From Planctomycetaceae bacterium (GTDB taxonomy: Bacteria; Planctomycetota; Planctomycetia; Pirellulales; Pirellulaceae), in NCBI GenBank assembly GCA_005798335.1, contig SYJV01000015.1, positions 1-33,274 on the forward strand: a stretch of 33,274 bases of DNA. Reading direction: 5' to 3'. Under the pieces are notes generated by a model. It saw only the letters and a program-made list of their open reading frames with translations, searched no databases and had not been told where the DNA came from. A program made the translations under genes and the position numbers. This document shows positions 1 to 8,370 of this stretch, piece by piece; the stretch's first letter is position 1, and every line of letters starts with the position of its first letter.

Positions 1-70
1 GGCTGCGGGTTAAACGATTTCGCTGCAACGACTTGTTCTTTCCACTGCAAATGAAAGTGGCGCTGTCCAT

Positions 71-2038
71 CTAGATATAGTTGAACAGCGTCAATTGATT
101 GATGTTGCCCATGAGCTGCAGCGAGGCTTGCAAGGCGGCTTGACGGGCGGTCAAATCGGATATGGTTTTGGCTAAGTCGGCGTCCAGTTCGTTGGATTCG
201 ACTTCGGTGAGCTGGATGATTTGATCGTCCGTGGTTTGCTGTGCGGAGTCGAGCGATTGTTGGCGAGCTCCCATAACTCCGCGAGCCAGTGACATGCGCA
301 ACAGGTCATCGTCGATGGCCTGAGCGATGCGTTCAATATCTTCGAAGTTGTTGGAATCGATCGCTTCTTTGAAGCGAAACAAACTGGTAAACGCTCCTTC
401 TACTTCAACGCCGCTGACGTCCGTTCCTTGAATAACACTGTTCGTGCCTGACGCAACACCAACTGCGTCGATCGAACCACGCGGTACCAGACCGAGCCCG
501 ATGGCAGCTTGACTGCCACCGGGATTGGAAACGGAAATTTGTTGCGTACCGGAGACTGCGGTCAGGACCAGACCATTGCCGGTCGTGGCAAGCGAAGCGA
601 CCACGCGCAATGCGGGCGCGAAGTTATCGACGTGGTTGTTGATTCGATCCAGCACATCACCGACTGTTTGCACACCATCCAAGTTGATTTGTAGCAGCGA
701 TCCGTCGGTGCGCGTGATGCGGAGGTCGGGACCAGTATCCGTGGTGAAAATGCCTTGCCCAAAATTCAAGTCACTGACCAGAGTGGCCGTGTCAAAGGTG
801 CGAATGCCGAGCGCCGATGCAAGATTGGAACCATTTTCTCCGATGCTCAGCGTTGTACCGCTCTCCACGCTTTGTAAAGTGAGATGTTGCCCGTTGGAGT
901 CGATTTCTGCGATGACATTAGCACCAGTTCGATGGATTCCATTGATGAGATCTTCGACCGTCGACATACCGTTGGTGGCGATGGTATAAGTGCGATTGCC
1001 TTGCTGTAGACGAAAGCTGCTGCCGATCGTAATACCGCTGCCGTCTAATAACTGACTCAGAGGCGTCGCGGGGGTAACGATGGGGTTCAGGTCGGTACCT
1101 ACGACAGGCGCGGTACTCGTGGACACTGACGTCAAAATTCCCAGTTCTGCTGCGGCGAGGCCCGCGCCGCTTTCATTGACTCGCAAAATCCCACCCAGCC
1201 CGTCGGTATAGTCGATTTGCAAGCCATTTCCAACAACGCTCACCAGCAGATCGCGAGTCCCTAAAGGTTCCGCCTCGATGGCTCGTTTGATGTCGTCCAG
1301 GGTAAACGCATTGGACAAGTCAACTTCGATCGTCGTGCTGCCATCTGATAACACAATGCCGCTCAAGTTCACACCCTGGCCGCCGTTCAATTCGGAGATA
1401 CGTGTGTTCAGCGATGGAGTTGGGTTCAGGTCTACTCTACCGACAACGCGGGAGGATCGGACACCAAAGGCATCGTTGGCCGTAATGTTGGCGGCAACCA
1501 TTGAAGCGAAGTCGGTAAACGTTTGGAGTTCGTCGCGCGTTCCAGTAAACGCGATCGAATCGGATTGAATGTCCAAAGGCGGCCGACCGACGCGCGATCC
1601 AGAGAATAAGTACTGATCGTGTAGCTTCGTATTTCCAATGTCCACTAATTTGCTGATCGCGGCGTCGATCTGCGCGAGCATCGCCTGGCGTTCCTCGGGA
1701 GAATTGGTGTTGTCCGCCGCATTAACCGTCAATCCACGCATTTCGTTGAGTATGGACTGGCTTTGTGCCAACGAAGTTTCGGACGCGGTGAGAACCGTTT
1801 GCGCGCTCTTGATATTCTCCAGCAATTGACCCTTGTACTCCAACTGGCGCTGGGCGGCCAGCGCCCGAATCGCGGCGCTGGGATCTTCGCTGGCCTTATT
1901 AATGCGGCGTCCAGTGCTGAGCTGTTCTTCCAACTTGTGGATCGCCGTCTGATCGTGATTGATTTGAAACAGCAATCGATGGCCAGCCAGCGGCTGGCTG
2001 GATCGCGATGCAATCACCGGATAGAAAGAGTCTGACAT
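71..2038 (-). CDS. flgL: Flagellar hook-associated protein 3 (FlgL), enlarged
   Basis: FlgL is the second junction protein between hook and filament, exported by the flagellar type III system. The 655-residue product has a flagellin-like N-terminal helical domain (about residues 20-150, including QLSTGRRI and SEDPSAAIRAL) and a matching C-terminal helical domain (about 545-655, ending LMGNINQLTLFNYI). Most FlgL proteins are 300-400 residues. The extra length here is a central block of three related units (about 201-302, 316-412 and 422-517). Each has a GxGVNL/GSGI-type opening, a T(V/L)xD(V/L)(I/L) helix and a closing 'LGI/LGL', which resembles the flagellin hook IN motif. It lies 30 bp downstream of flgK in the same direction, so the two are probably co-transcribed. 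No gene is certain between its stop and the window edge. Confidence 0.93.
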   Translation of the reverse strand: MSDSFYPVIASRSSQPLAGHRLLFQINHDQTAIHKLEEQLSTGRRINKASEDPSAAIRALAAQRQLEYKGQLLENIKSAQTVLTASETSLAQSQSILNEMRGLTVNAADNTNSPEERQAMLAQIDAAISKLVDIGNTKLHDQYLFSGSRVGRPPLDIQSDSIAFTGTRDELQTFTDFASMVAANITANDAFGVRSSRVVGRVDLNPTPSLNTRISELNGGQGVNLSGIVLSDGSTTIEVDLSNAFTLDDIKRAIEAEPLGTRDLLVSVVGNGLQIDYTDGLGGILRVNESGAGLAAAELGILTSVSTSTAPVVGTDLNPIVTPATPLSQLLDGSGITIGSSFRLQQGNRTYTIATNGMSTVEDLINGIHRTGANVIAEIDSNGQHLTLQSVESGTTLSIGENGSNLASALGIRTFDTATLVSDLNFGQGIFTTDTGPDLRITRTDGSLLQINLDGVQTVGDVLDRINNHVDNFAPALRVVASLATTGNGLVLTAVSGTQQISVSNPGGSQAAIGLGLVPRGSIDAVGVASGTNSVIQGTDVSGVEVEGAFTSLFRFKEAIDSNNFEDIERIAQAIDDDLLRMSLARGVMGARQQSLDSAQQTTDDQIIQLTEVESNELDADLAKTISDLTARQAALQASLQLMGNINQLTLFNYI

Positions 2039-2068
2039 GAACGATTCCCGAACCTCTCAAGATCTGTT

Positions 2069-3766
2069 TTACAAGTTGACCAAGGTCTCCAACATTTCAC
2101 TGGACGCTCGAATGACGCGGCTGCTGGCCTGGAACGCACGTTGATAGAAAATCATTTTCACGGCCTCTTCGTCCAGGTTTACGCCCGTGACGGCCAGGTG
2201 TTGTCCTTCCAGCACTTTGTAGAAATTTCTAAGTCCGTCGGTAATGCCGTTTTGAATGTTGATGTCTTGTGTCGTACTCACAACGATTGTCTCGTACCGT
2301 TGCTTGATCGATTGCCCATCCAGCGAATCCAAGGGAGCATCGAAGGCTTCGGCCAGACGCAGCGCATTATCGGTTCCGCCATCGACGCCGTTCAAACTGG
2401 CGGCAAACAGCCGATCATTTTCGATAATTTGCTCATTCACACTGATCGTGTCCGCAGACGTTCCTTGAAAGAAGGTATTGATACCTGCCGCAGCAAGAAA
2501 TCCCGAGGTGTCGTTTTGAAATGCAAATCGCGTCCGCTGCGAATCGCTGACAATTGTCAGTTTACCTTCGGGCGATACCGACGCGGAAATCCCCGAGATC
2601 GCATTGATCTGATCGCGAACATCTTCCAATGAAGTATCGTCGGATTCTCCCAACAGTCTCACGCGAATGTTGTGGGTCTTGTTCAACCCAGTTTGCCGGT
2701 CGAGTACTTCGATTTCGAACGAGCCATTTTTGATCTCACCGAACAAACCCGCCAGGTCCAATGCGGCTGAAGAATCGTCCGTAGCGTTTGTACTGGTTAC
2801 TGAGCTGAACGCTTCGAGACCCTGGCCTTGCGTGTGAATTGCGTTGAATTCTCGGATTAAGAGTTCGGCAAAGTCATCGATCTCGCCAGATTTTTCGGTC
2901 AACGTTGAAACTCGCGCATCGTAGAGTCCTCTTAACTTGCCAGAGGAGACGATCAATGGCGAGTCGGTATCCACAATGCGAATTTCCGGTGCGACCGTAC
3001 TGTCCGACGACGCCAAGGCGTAAGCCACATCTCGCTGTAGGCTGTCTGAAACTAGAAATTCGCCGCCGACAAAAATCGAAACCGATCCGTTAGATTGTTC
3101 GACGGCCCGAATGTCGACCAACGAAGCTAACTGCTGCAATGACTGATATCGCTCGTCGCGCAATCCCACAGCATCGCTTCCAAGTGTTCGTCCTCCTTCG
3201 AGCTCGATGATGCGCTGGTTGAGCGCTGCGACACTCTTGGTTAGTCGATTGATTTCGTTGGCGGTACCGCGGATTTCACCGTCCAGCTCCTGTCCGATGG
3301 ACCCCAATTGACGCTTGACGCTTGCCAGACCCCCGGCAAGTTTCTTAGCGCGCTCGATCACCAACCTTCTCAGCGACGGATTGCCGGGCTGGTTCAGTAA
3401 GTCGTGAATGCTGTTGGAGAACTCAGAAATACTCGAACTGATATCGGTGTCGGACAATTCGTTAAATACGGATTCCAAGCGATTGTAGACGTCGCCCACG
3501 GCCTCGCTGGCAGCCAATTCGCTGCCCATATCGCGCAATCGTTCAGCAACAAATGTGTCGATTTTCTGAACGACACCTACGGCGCGGACGCCGTAACCCA
3601 TGAGAACCGAACCCACCAACACCGAAGGGCCGGACGTTTGTACCAGTTCCTGCCGAATGTACCCAGGAGTATTGGCATTGGCGACATTGTTGCCGGTGAC
3701 CTGCAGACCCAGATCCGCGACCGACAAGGCATTGGCCGAATTACGAATGGCTGCAAATAGTGACAT
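2069..3766 (-). CDS. flgK: Flagellar hook-associated protein 1 (FlgK)
   Basis: FlgK is the first hook-filament junction protein. The 565-residue product begins with the rod/hook-family signature (LGLQVTGNNVANANTPGYIRQ, about residues 18-38) in which NxANxxTPGY is typical. It has a long helical region (about 80-200) and a variable beta-rich middle. It ends with the standard C-terminal motif GVNLDEEAVKMIFYQRAFQA followed by SSRVIRASSEMLETLVNL. Length is normal for the family. It sits between a FlgN-like gene (62 bp upstream) and flgL (30 bp downstream), the usual flgN-flgK-flgL order for a chaperone with its two clients. The ATG at 3766 directly begins the conserved N-terminus. Confidence 0.96.
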   Translation of the reverse strand: MSLFAAIRNSANALSVADLGLQVTGNNVANANTPGYIRQELVQTSGPSVLVGSVLMGYGVRAVGVVQKIDTFVAERLRDMGSELAASEAVGDVYNRLESVFNELSDTDISSSISEFSNSIHDLLNQPGNPSLRRLVIERAKKLAGGLASVKRQLGSIGQELDGEIRGTANEINRLTKSVAALNQRIIELEGGRTLGSDAVGLRDERYQSLQQLASLVDIRAVEQSNGSVSIFVGGEFLVSDSLQRDVAYALASSDSTVAPEIRIVDTDSPLIVSSGKLRGLYDARVSTLTEKSGEIDDFAELLIREFNAIHTQGQGLEAFSSVTSTNATDDSSAALDLAGLFGEIKNGSFEIEVLDRQTGLNKTHNIRVRLLGESDDTSLEDVRDQINAISGISASVSPEGKLTIVSDSQRTRFAFQNDTSGFLAAAGINTFFQGTSADTISVNEQIIENDRLFAASLNGVDGGTDNALRLAEAFDAPLDSLDGQSIKQRYETIVVSTTQDINIQNGITDGLRNFYKVLEGQHLAVTGVNLDEEAVKMIFYQRAFQASSRVIRASSEMLETLVNL

Positions 3767-3828
3767 AGCCGCTTCTCACCGATCTGTTTCGAATCCCGAA
3801 GGATGCCGACGCAAGTTCCGCCGAGCGA

Positions 3829-4338
3829 TCATGCGCTGGCGTCCAAGAGCTGGCCTGTGCGATTATCCGCCATTGGCGAATCGATATAAACGCTTGCTTC
3901 TGGTTTACCGTGAATCATCAAGTGCACTGTTTCGTTGGTCATTCGCGCACATTGGCTGACCAGCACCCAAGTCGCCAAATTCAATCGTTTTAAATGCGTC
4001 ATTTGACGCTGAGCGGTTTGCACTAACTCGCGGAATTCCATCGACCGCCAGGCCGAGAGTGCTCGCGCGAGTTGGCTGACGCTGGACGATTGAGTCCCGA
4101 TTACGTATTGCGATTCTTCCAACAGCGTTTGCCGCTGCTGGGCAAGCCCAGTGATTTCCGCGAACAATTCTTGTGCTGAAGCCGCATGTGATTCCAACTG
4201 ACCATACTGACCTAACAAGAGTGTTTGCTCGTGTTCGGCTAACCATCTCGACCAACGCGTAGAAATTTCAATAACTTGCCCTAGGTAAGTTCGAACGGAT
4301 AACTCGATGGTCTGATCTTGAGGTCGAGTTGGTGTCAC
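3829..4338 (-). CDS. FlgN-like flagellar export chaperone (putative)
   Basis: This is a 169-residue, largely helical, hydrophilic protein (LGQVIEISTRWSRWLAEHEQ near the N-terminus, then long amphipathic helices) directly upstream of flgK. FlgN chaperones keep FlgK and FlgL unfolded before export. They are small, helical and poorly conserved, and typically lie next to flgK. The call rests on fold type, size and position, not on a sequence signature. The open frame extends to 4419, but a GTG at 4338 is preceded by a near-perfect Shine-Dalgarno (AAAGGAGG) 5 bases away. I take that as the start and drop 27 upstream residues, which look non-coding (Cys/Arg-rich, no helix). Confidence 0.62.
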   Translation of the reverse strand: MTPTRPQDQTIELSVRTYLGQVIEISTRWSRWLAEHEQTLLLGQYGQLESHAASAQELFAEITGLAQQRQTLLEESQYVIGTQSSSVSQLARALSAWRSMEFRELVQTAQRQMTHLKRLNLATWVLVSQCARMTNETVHLMIHGKPEASVYIDSPMADNRTGQLLDASA

Positions 4339-4343
4339 GCGAG

Positions 4344-4350
4344 CCTCCTT
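4344..4350 (-). promoter_or_regulatory. Strong Shine-Dalgarno fixing the GTG start of the flgN-like gene
   Basis: On the minus strand AAGGAGG lies 5 bases before GTG (4338). It is one of the strongest ribosome binding sites in the window and decides a GTG start over the longer upstream frame. Confidence 0.75.
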
Positions 4351-4615
4351 TGCTGGCGAATTTATACGATGCCGAGATTCGCATGGCCCAAATCTCGATT
4401 TTGTGCCCAGACTGCCCACAACTGATTTGCCTGAAATCGAGGCGTATCAGAGAGTCTGCCACATCTACTCAATCGGCTCGACCGACAAAGGTGGATCAAC
4501 TAAACCCGCTCGATCCCTTAGAATGCTAGCACTTTGCGATTGCAGTAATGCCAGCACTGTAGCGAGTCTCAATTATCCCTTGCCGAAGCTTTGCCGAGTT
4601 TTTCGTGAGTTGCGA

Positions 4616-5743
4616 ATGTTGCGCATAGGAGTTTTAGAGTGGATTTGTGGAGGTGGATTGGCCGCGATTCCCGTCCAACAGATCCCTACGTCGCTGCTAC
4701 GCGAAGGTTGGCTGATGCTCGCAGCCCTGAGCAGCGATTTGCAGTCAACTGAATTGCAAGTCGTAACCACGGTGGAACCACGGCTCGTCACCGCCCTACA
4801 AATTGATGCGCTGTCGAAAAGGGGTTGCCTGGTTCGACCATCACCTTGCGTCGGTGACGAAGCATTACCGTACTGGGCTGAAATCTTCCGCGAAGTTGAT
4901 TGGCTAATCACTATCGCTCCCGAATGCGACGGTGTATTGGAGAGCTTGCTCGCCGAATTAACTTCGCGCGGCCGTCACTGCGTCAATTGTTCGGGAGAAT
5001 TTCTCGCAAACTGCTGTGATAAACTTCGTACTAGCCAACGGCTATCGCTCGCGGGACTACCTCACCCCAAGACTATTTTATTGGGCGAGATCAGTCCAAG
5101 TTGGCTGCGCGAGCATGCAGAGCAAAGCGAATATTGGGCCGTGAAGCCTCGCGACGGAGCCGGATGCGGCGGATTGTTACGAGTCAACTCGAAGCAGCTC
5201 CAGGAACTGATCTCGTTGCCACACGATTTGAACCGATCCGGCAATTTGATCGTTCAACCCTGGCGAGCTGGGATTCCCTGTAGTCGATCAGCAATCGTAG
5301 ATCGCGCAGGAAAATGCCATTGGTTGCCACTAGTAACGCAGACGCTCAGCTTGGCGGACGTCCCAAAGTACCTCGGTGGGAGTGTGCTAGCGCTTGGGCC
5401 GGTTCATGCGCCAAATGGTGAGAATATTCCAATTGCTCAAGGCACCAGGGAGACTGAATTCATTTCTGATGCTCAGTCAATAGCGCTTGATGAAATGCTT
5501 ACGCAAGCAGTTAAGGCCATGGGTGCGACAGCCTTGGGCTGGATAGGCGTCGACCTACTCTACGACGACGCCTCGCCACATTGTCCCTTCACGATTATCG
5601 AATTCAATTCGAGGTTGACATCATCGTTCGTCGGCCTCACCGAATCCTGCGGTGGCGGCTTGGCGAAGCAGCTTGTCGCAGCAGCAACTGGCGAAGAAGT
5701 TAGGATTCCCAACCAGTGGTCAATTGTGCATTTCAACTGTTGA
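4616..5743 (+). CDS. ATP-grasp enzyme of the COG1821 / MfnD-like type
   Basis: The 375-residue product starts MLRIGVLEWICGGG, the opening typical of COG1821 ATP-grasp proteins. That family includes the archaeal tyramine-glutamate ligase MfnD of methanofuran synthesis and relatives in bacterial tetrahydromethanopterin gene sets. ATP-grasp elements are visible: the nucleotide-binding lysine strand YWAVKPRDGAGCGG, a second strand segment (WRAGIPCSRSAIVD), and the metal/ATP segment GWIGVDLLYDD followed by IIEFNSRLTSSFVGL (Glu and Asn ligands). Planctomycetes commonly carry C1-transfer genes of this set, so a role in methanofuran-like cofactor synthesis is a reasonable inference, but no other C1 gene is in view. 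The frame is open from 4403. The ATG at 4616 is chosen because it begins the family's N-terminus, although its ribosome site is weak. It is divergent from the flagellar operon, with 277 bp between. Confidence 0.72.
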   Translation: MLRIGVLEWICGGGLAAIPVQQIPTSLLREGWLMLAALSSDLQSTELQVVTTVEPRLVTALQIDALSKRGCLVRPSPCVGDEALPYWAEIFREVDWLITIAPECDGVLESLLAELTSRGRHCVNCSGEFLANCCDKLRTSQRLSLAGLPHPKTILLGEISPSWLREHAEQSEYWAVKPRDGAGCGGLLRVNSKQLQELISLPHDLNRSGNLIVQPWRAGIPCSRSAIVDRAGKCHWLPLVTQTLSLADVPKYLGGSVLALGPVHAPNGENIPIAQGTRETEFISDAQSIALDEMLTQAVKAMGATALGWIGVDLLYDDASPHCPFTIIEFNSRLTSSFVGLTESCGGGLAKQLVAAATGEEVRIPNQWSIVHFNC

Positions 5744-5753
5744 TGCGAACAGT

Positions 5754-6317
5754 TCACGCCGGTATCCACCGTAACTGAATGCTAAAAATTAAAGCCTCTT
5801 CAGAGGAATTCGTGGAGCTGCGATCACTGGCTTGGATACTATTAACTCCGTTGCCGGTTTCGAGATTGAGAGGTCCGCGAATCAGACTGAGATGACCGTT
5901 CGAATCGCCTGTCGAACTAACGACGATCGAGTCATTACCTCCATGTGTGTCAACGGAAGTAGTGATGACAGGCAACGTATTGATGACTTGAACACTATCG
6001 GAGAATTCTCCGGTGTGCACGGAAACTCCACCAGCGAATTTTCCTTCAGTAGAAACATAATTTACTCCCGGCAGCAGCTCGCTGGATATTACATCGCTGG
6101 TAACTTTGGTGTTCAGCGCGATGGAACTGGCGGTTTGATCGACGGTGAGCTTGTTGTTGCCACTTCCGGCTTCGACCATCAATGGATCCGAGTAATCTGG
6201 TGTCAGCACATCGGAACCGGGCGCGCCTGGGTCAGCAGCCAGTACTTTGATCCAATCATTGTCGGCGCCAGTATCGATGCGTGTTGGTCCCGACCTTGGG
6301 CGAATCGACGATTCACG
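5754..6317 (-). pseudogene. Remnant of a glycine/aspartate beta-strand-repeat surface protein
   Basis: The reading frame is open on the minus strand from a TAG at 6318-6320 down to 5754, about 188 codons, with no plausible ATG at its head. Four spaced copies of a motif of the form (D/E)TGxGxxxIxV are visible (DTGADNDWIKV, EAGSGNNKLTV, DTHGGNDSIVV, ETGNGVNSIQA). Such motifs are typical of RTX-like or planctomycete beta-strand-repeat giant proteins. It begins inside the 3' end of thpR and has no ribosome site, so it looks like the leftover 3' part of a much larger surface protein gene. A short intact gene starting at the GTG at 6209 is possible but less likely. Confidence 0.55.
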
Positions 6318-6879
6318 CTAACGACACGGTGTGCATGTTTTCGTGCGTTGGTCCCTGGCGATCAAGAATGCTGGCGACCAAATGGACTTCGTCGACTTCC
6401 ATTTCAGCCACCGTTTCTTGGTTGAAGTTGGCGAGGATCGCAGCCAGCTCTTCGCCCTCGACGTCGTTAGTCGGCCGTCCGATAGTGATGTGAGGACGAA
6501 ACGCTCGTCCCTCGCGTCGCACGCCGAATTCGCGCAGTGCTTCGTCGAGCCGTCCGTGGATCGTTAACAGTGGTTCGCAGTCCCCTCCAACTCCCAACCA
6601 CACGACGCGCGGTTTGCCACGAGCAGGAAAGGTCCCGACTCCGCCGAGCGATACCGTGAACGGTGCGATGCCTTGGCAAGCGTCTTCCATCGAACGGCAA
6701 ACGCTGGGTATATCTCGATTGTCGATGTCCCCTAGGAACTTGATGGTCAAGTGAGCTTGCGCCGGCTGAATCCACTTCACGTGGCGTACTTCGGACTGCA
6801 GCGAGCGAATGACTTGCGATATCGCTTCGATCGCCGGCGATATCGAGTTGATTGCGATAAAGGAGCGCGTACGTTCCAT
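6313..6879 (-). CDS. thpR: RNA 2',3'-cyclic phosphodiesterase (ThpR/LigT family)
   Basis: ThpR hydrolyses 2',3'-cyclic phosphate ends of RNA to 2'-phosphates. This is a 2H-phosphoesterase and both catalytic tetrapeptides are present: HLTI in AHLTIKFLGD and HITI in RPHITIGRPT. The N-terminus MERTRSFIAI matches the family's 'R.FIAI.' opening. The frame is open to 6951, but the ATG at 6879 gives 188 residues (the normal family size), has GAGGTG upstream, and lies 10 bp after the stop of the upstream kinase gene. The longer start would overlap that gene. The two are probably one transcript. Its stop lies within a decayed surface-protein frame. Confidence 0.9.
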   Translation of the reverse strand: MERTRSFIAINSISPAIEAISQVIRSLQSEVRHVKWIQPAQAHLTIKFLGDIDNRDIPSVCRSMEDACQGIAPFTVSLGGVGTFPARGKPRVVWLGVGGDCEPLLTIHGRLDEALREFGVRREGRAFRPHITIGRPTNDVEGEELAAILANFNQETVAEMEVDEVHLVASILDRQGPTHENMHTVSLA

Positions 6880-6889
6880 GTTGGGCACC

Positions 6890-7891
6890 TCAATCCTGTG
6901 TGGCGATGATTTCGTCCCAGAAAGTTCTGGTGCCATGATGTAAACGTGCACCGATTTGCGTGATTACTTTCATGCACAGATAATTGGCGCCTCGCGCGGC
7001 AGCCTGCGGCGCATAGCCATGCGTGATGCCGTACAAGAATGCTCCGGCAAACATATCGCCCGCACCGGTCAGGTCTTTGGGATGACATTTATAAGCGGGA
7101 ACGTGCGTCGTCACGCCATCGAACGACACGAACGCTCCACCCGGACCATCGGTGACGACGCTGTTGGGGACAAGCCGACGAATTTGTTCGAAGGCCTCGT
7201 TCGATGAATTTGCTTTGGATACCGCCTGTGCTTCGGGGGCATTGCAAAATAGCAAATCGCTGTCCGACAGTGCTTCGCGAAACGCTTCACCAAAAACCTC
7301 GGGAATAAAAGCGTCTGAGCATGTCAAAGCAACTCTAGTTCCGTTGGCTTTAGCGATCTTGATGGCATCACGGATCGCTGTCTGCCCAGTTTCTGGATTC
7401 GCAAATACATAACCTTCGATGAACAACCATTCCGAACGCGCGATGCGGCTGGCATCAACGTGGCGGGCCGATAACTGGCTTGAAACGGCCAAGCACGTGC
7501 GCATCGTGCGCTCGGCGTCGGGAGTAATGATGGCGATGCAAGTTCCCGTTGTCTCGCCTACCAATACCGGATTGCCGATATCGATGCCAAGCTGTTCAAA
7601 TTCTTCCGTGTAGTGCAGCCCATAACGGTCGTCGCCCACGCAGCCGATAAAGGCCGCGTTGCCACCCAACTGCGACAAGCCGATAATCGAATTAGCCACC
7701 GAGCCGCCACTGACCAATCGCAGATCGTGACTGTTGTCATGAAAGCGTTCCAGCAATGATCGCTGCACCTGGTTATCCACCAACTGCATCGTGCCCCGTT
7801 GGAATCCGAGCTTCGCAAACTCTTCGTCGTTGACCTCGAGAAAAATGTCCACGATCGCATTGCCCAGCCCACAGACATGAAACTCGCGCAT
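6890..7891 (-). CDS. PfkB-family carbohydrate/nucleoside kinase (adenosine kinase-like)
   Basis: This is a ribokinase-superfamily kinase that phosphorylates a sugar or nucleoside with ATP. The 333-residue product opens with VCGLGNAIVDIF, followed by the substrate-binding glycine motif SGGSVANSIIGLSQLGG. It carries the PfkB signature 2 DLTGAGDMFAGAFLYG near residues 272-290, where the Asp of GAGD is the catalytic base. The N-terminal lid with FLEV and the GGSxxNS pattern resemble adenosine kinase-like members, but substrate cannot be fixed from sequence. The ATG at 7891 is chosen because GGTGGAG lies 7 bases upstream; an in-frame ATG at 7912 lacks such a site. thpR follows after 10 bp. Confidence 0.88.
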   Translation of the reverse strand: MREFHVCGLGNAIVDIFLEVNDEEFAKLGFQRGTMQLVDNQVQRSLLERFHDNSHDLRLVSGGSVANSIIGLSQLGGNAAFIGCVGDDRYGLHYTEEFEQLGIDIGNPVLVGETTGTCIAIITPDAERTMRTCLAVSSQLSARHVDASRIARSEWLFIEGYVFANPETGQTAIRDAIKIAKANGTRVALTCSDAFIPEVFGEAFREALSDSDLLFCNAPEAQAVSKANSSNEAFEQIRRLVPNSVVTDGPGGAFVSFDGVTTHVPAYKCHPKDLTGAGDMFAGAFLYGITHGYAPQAAARGANYLCMKVITQIGARLHHGTRTFWDEIIATQD

Positions 7892-8101
7892 CTCTAGTCT
7901 CCACCATTCCAAGCACTAAGAACGGTCGGATTATGGTGCAACCGCTCTCGCTTGGCTAGGTCCCGAAAACCTCGCCGTGAAAACTCATCAATTCAAATTC
8001 GGGGATGGTTCGAAAATCGAGTGGCTTTAGTTCCGGCTTGCAACTTGAAAAACGAATATGGCTGCACAAGTTCCTCACTTATCCAAACTAATCGTCGGTA
8101 T

Positions 8102-8215
8102 TTACTGTTGATTGCGATTGATCATGATCACCAAGAAGATAATCAAACCGATCCCAATAGGTACCAGGATAAGCGCCGCTAGAATCAACAATTCCGCTAG
8201 TCCGATGCCCAACAT
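8102..8215 (-). CDS. 37-residue single-span membrane peptide
   Basis: This frame is too short for usual gene calling. ATG at 8215 is preceded by TAGGAG seven bases upstream, a good ribosome site. The 37-residue product is almost wholly hydrophobic (MLGIGLAELLILAALILV, then PIGIGLIIFLVIMI) with a short polar end NRNQQ. It would form one long or two tightly packed membrane helices. The GxxELLI opening recalls the TatA/TatB N-terminus, but the Phe-Gly hinge and amphipathic helix of TatA are absent, so I do not call it TatA. No function is recognised. It lies alone, on the strand opposite the SGNH hydrolase gene. Confidence 0.6.
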   Translation of the reverse strand: MLGIGLAELLILAALILVPIGIGLIIFLVIMINRNQQ

Positions 8216-8370
8216 TTCAAGGCTCCTAGTTTATGAGTGCATTTTTCAGCTTCAGGCAAACACGAGAATCGAAATGAGAATTCGACAATCGTTGTAGTTC
8301 GGTTGTGGCAACATTATATTTAGCAAACTCAAACAAACATTGGGTTGGCTTCTGCTCAGGGGAATTCGAA

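Noticed and set aside
1-70. Possible start of a leftward gene at ATG 70, directly after the flgL stop
   Set aside because: Only about 23 codons are visible, with no ribosome site and no resemblance to fliW or csrA.
8102-8215. Reading the 37-residue peptide as TatA
   Set aside because: It lacks the FG hinge and amphipathic helix needed for TatA; only the first ten residues are similar.
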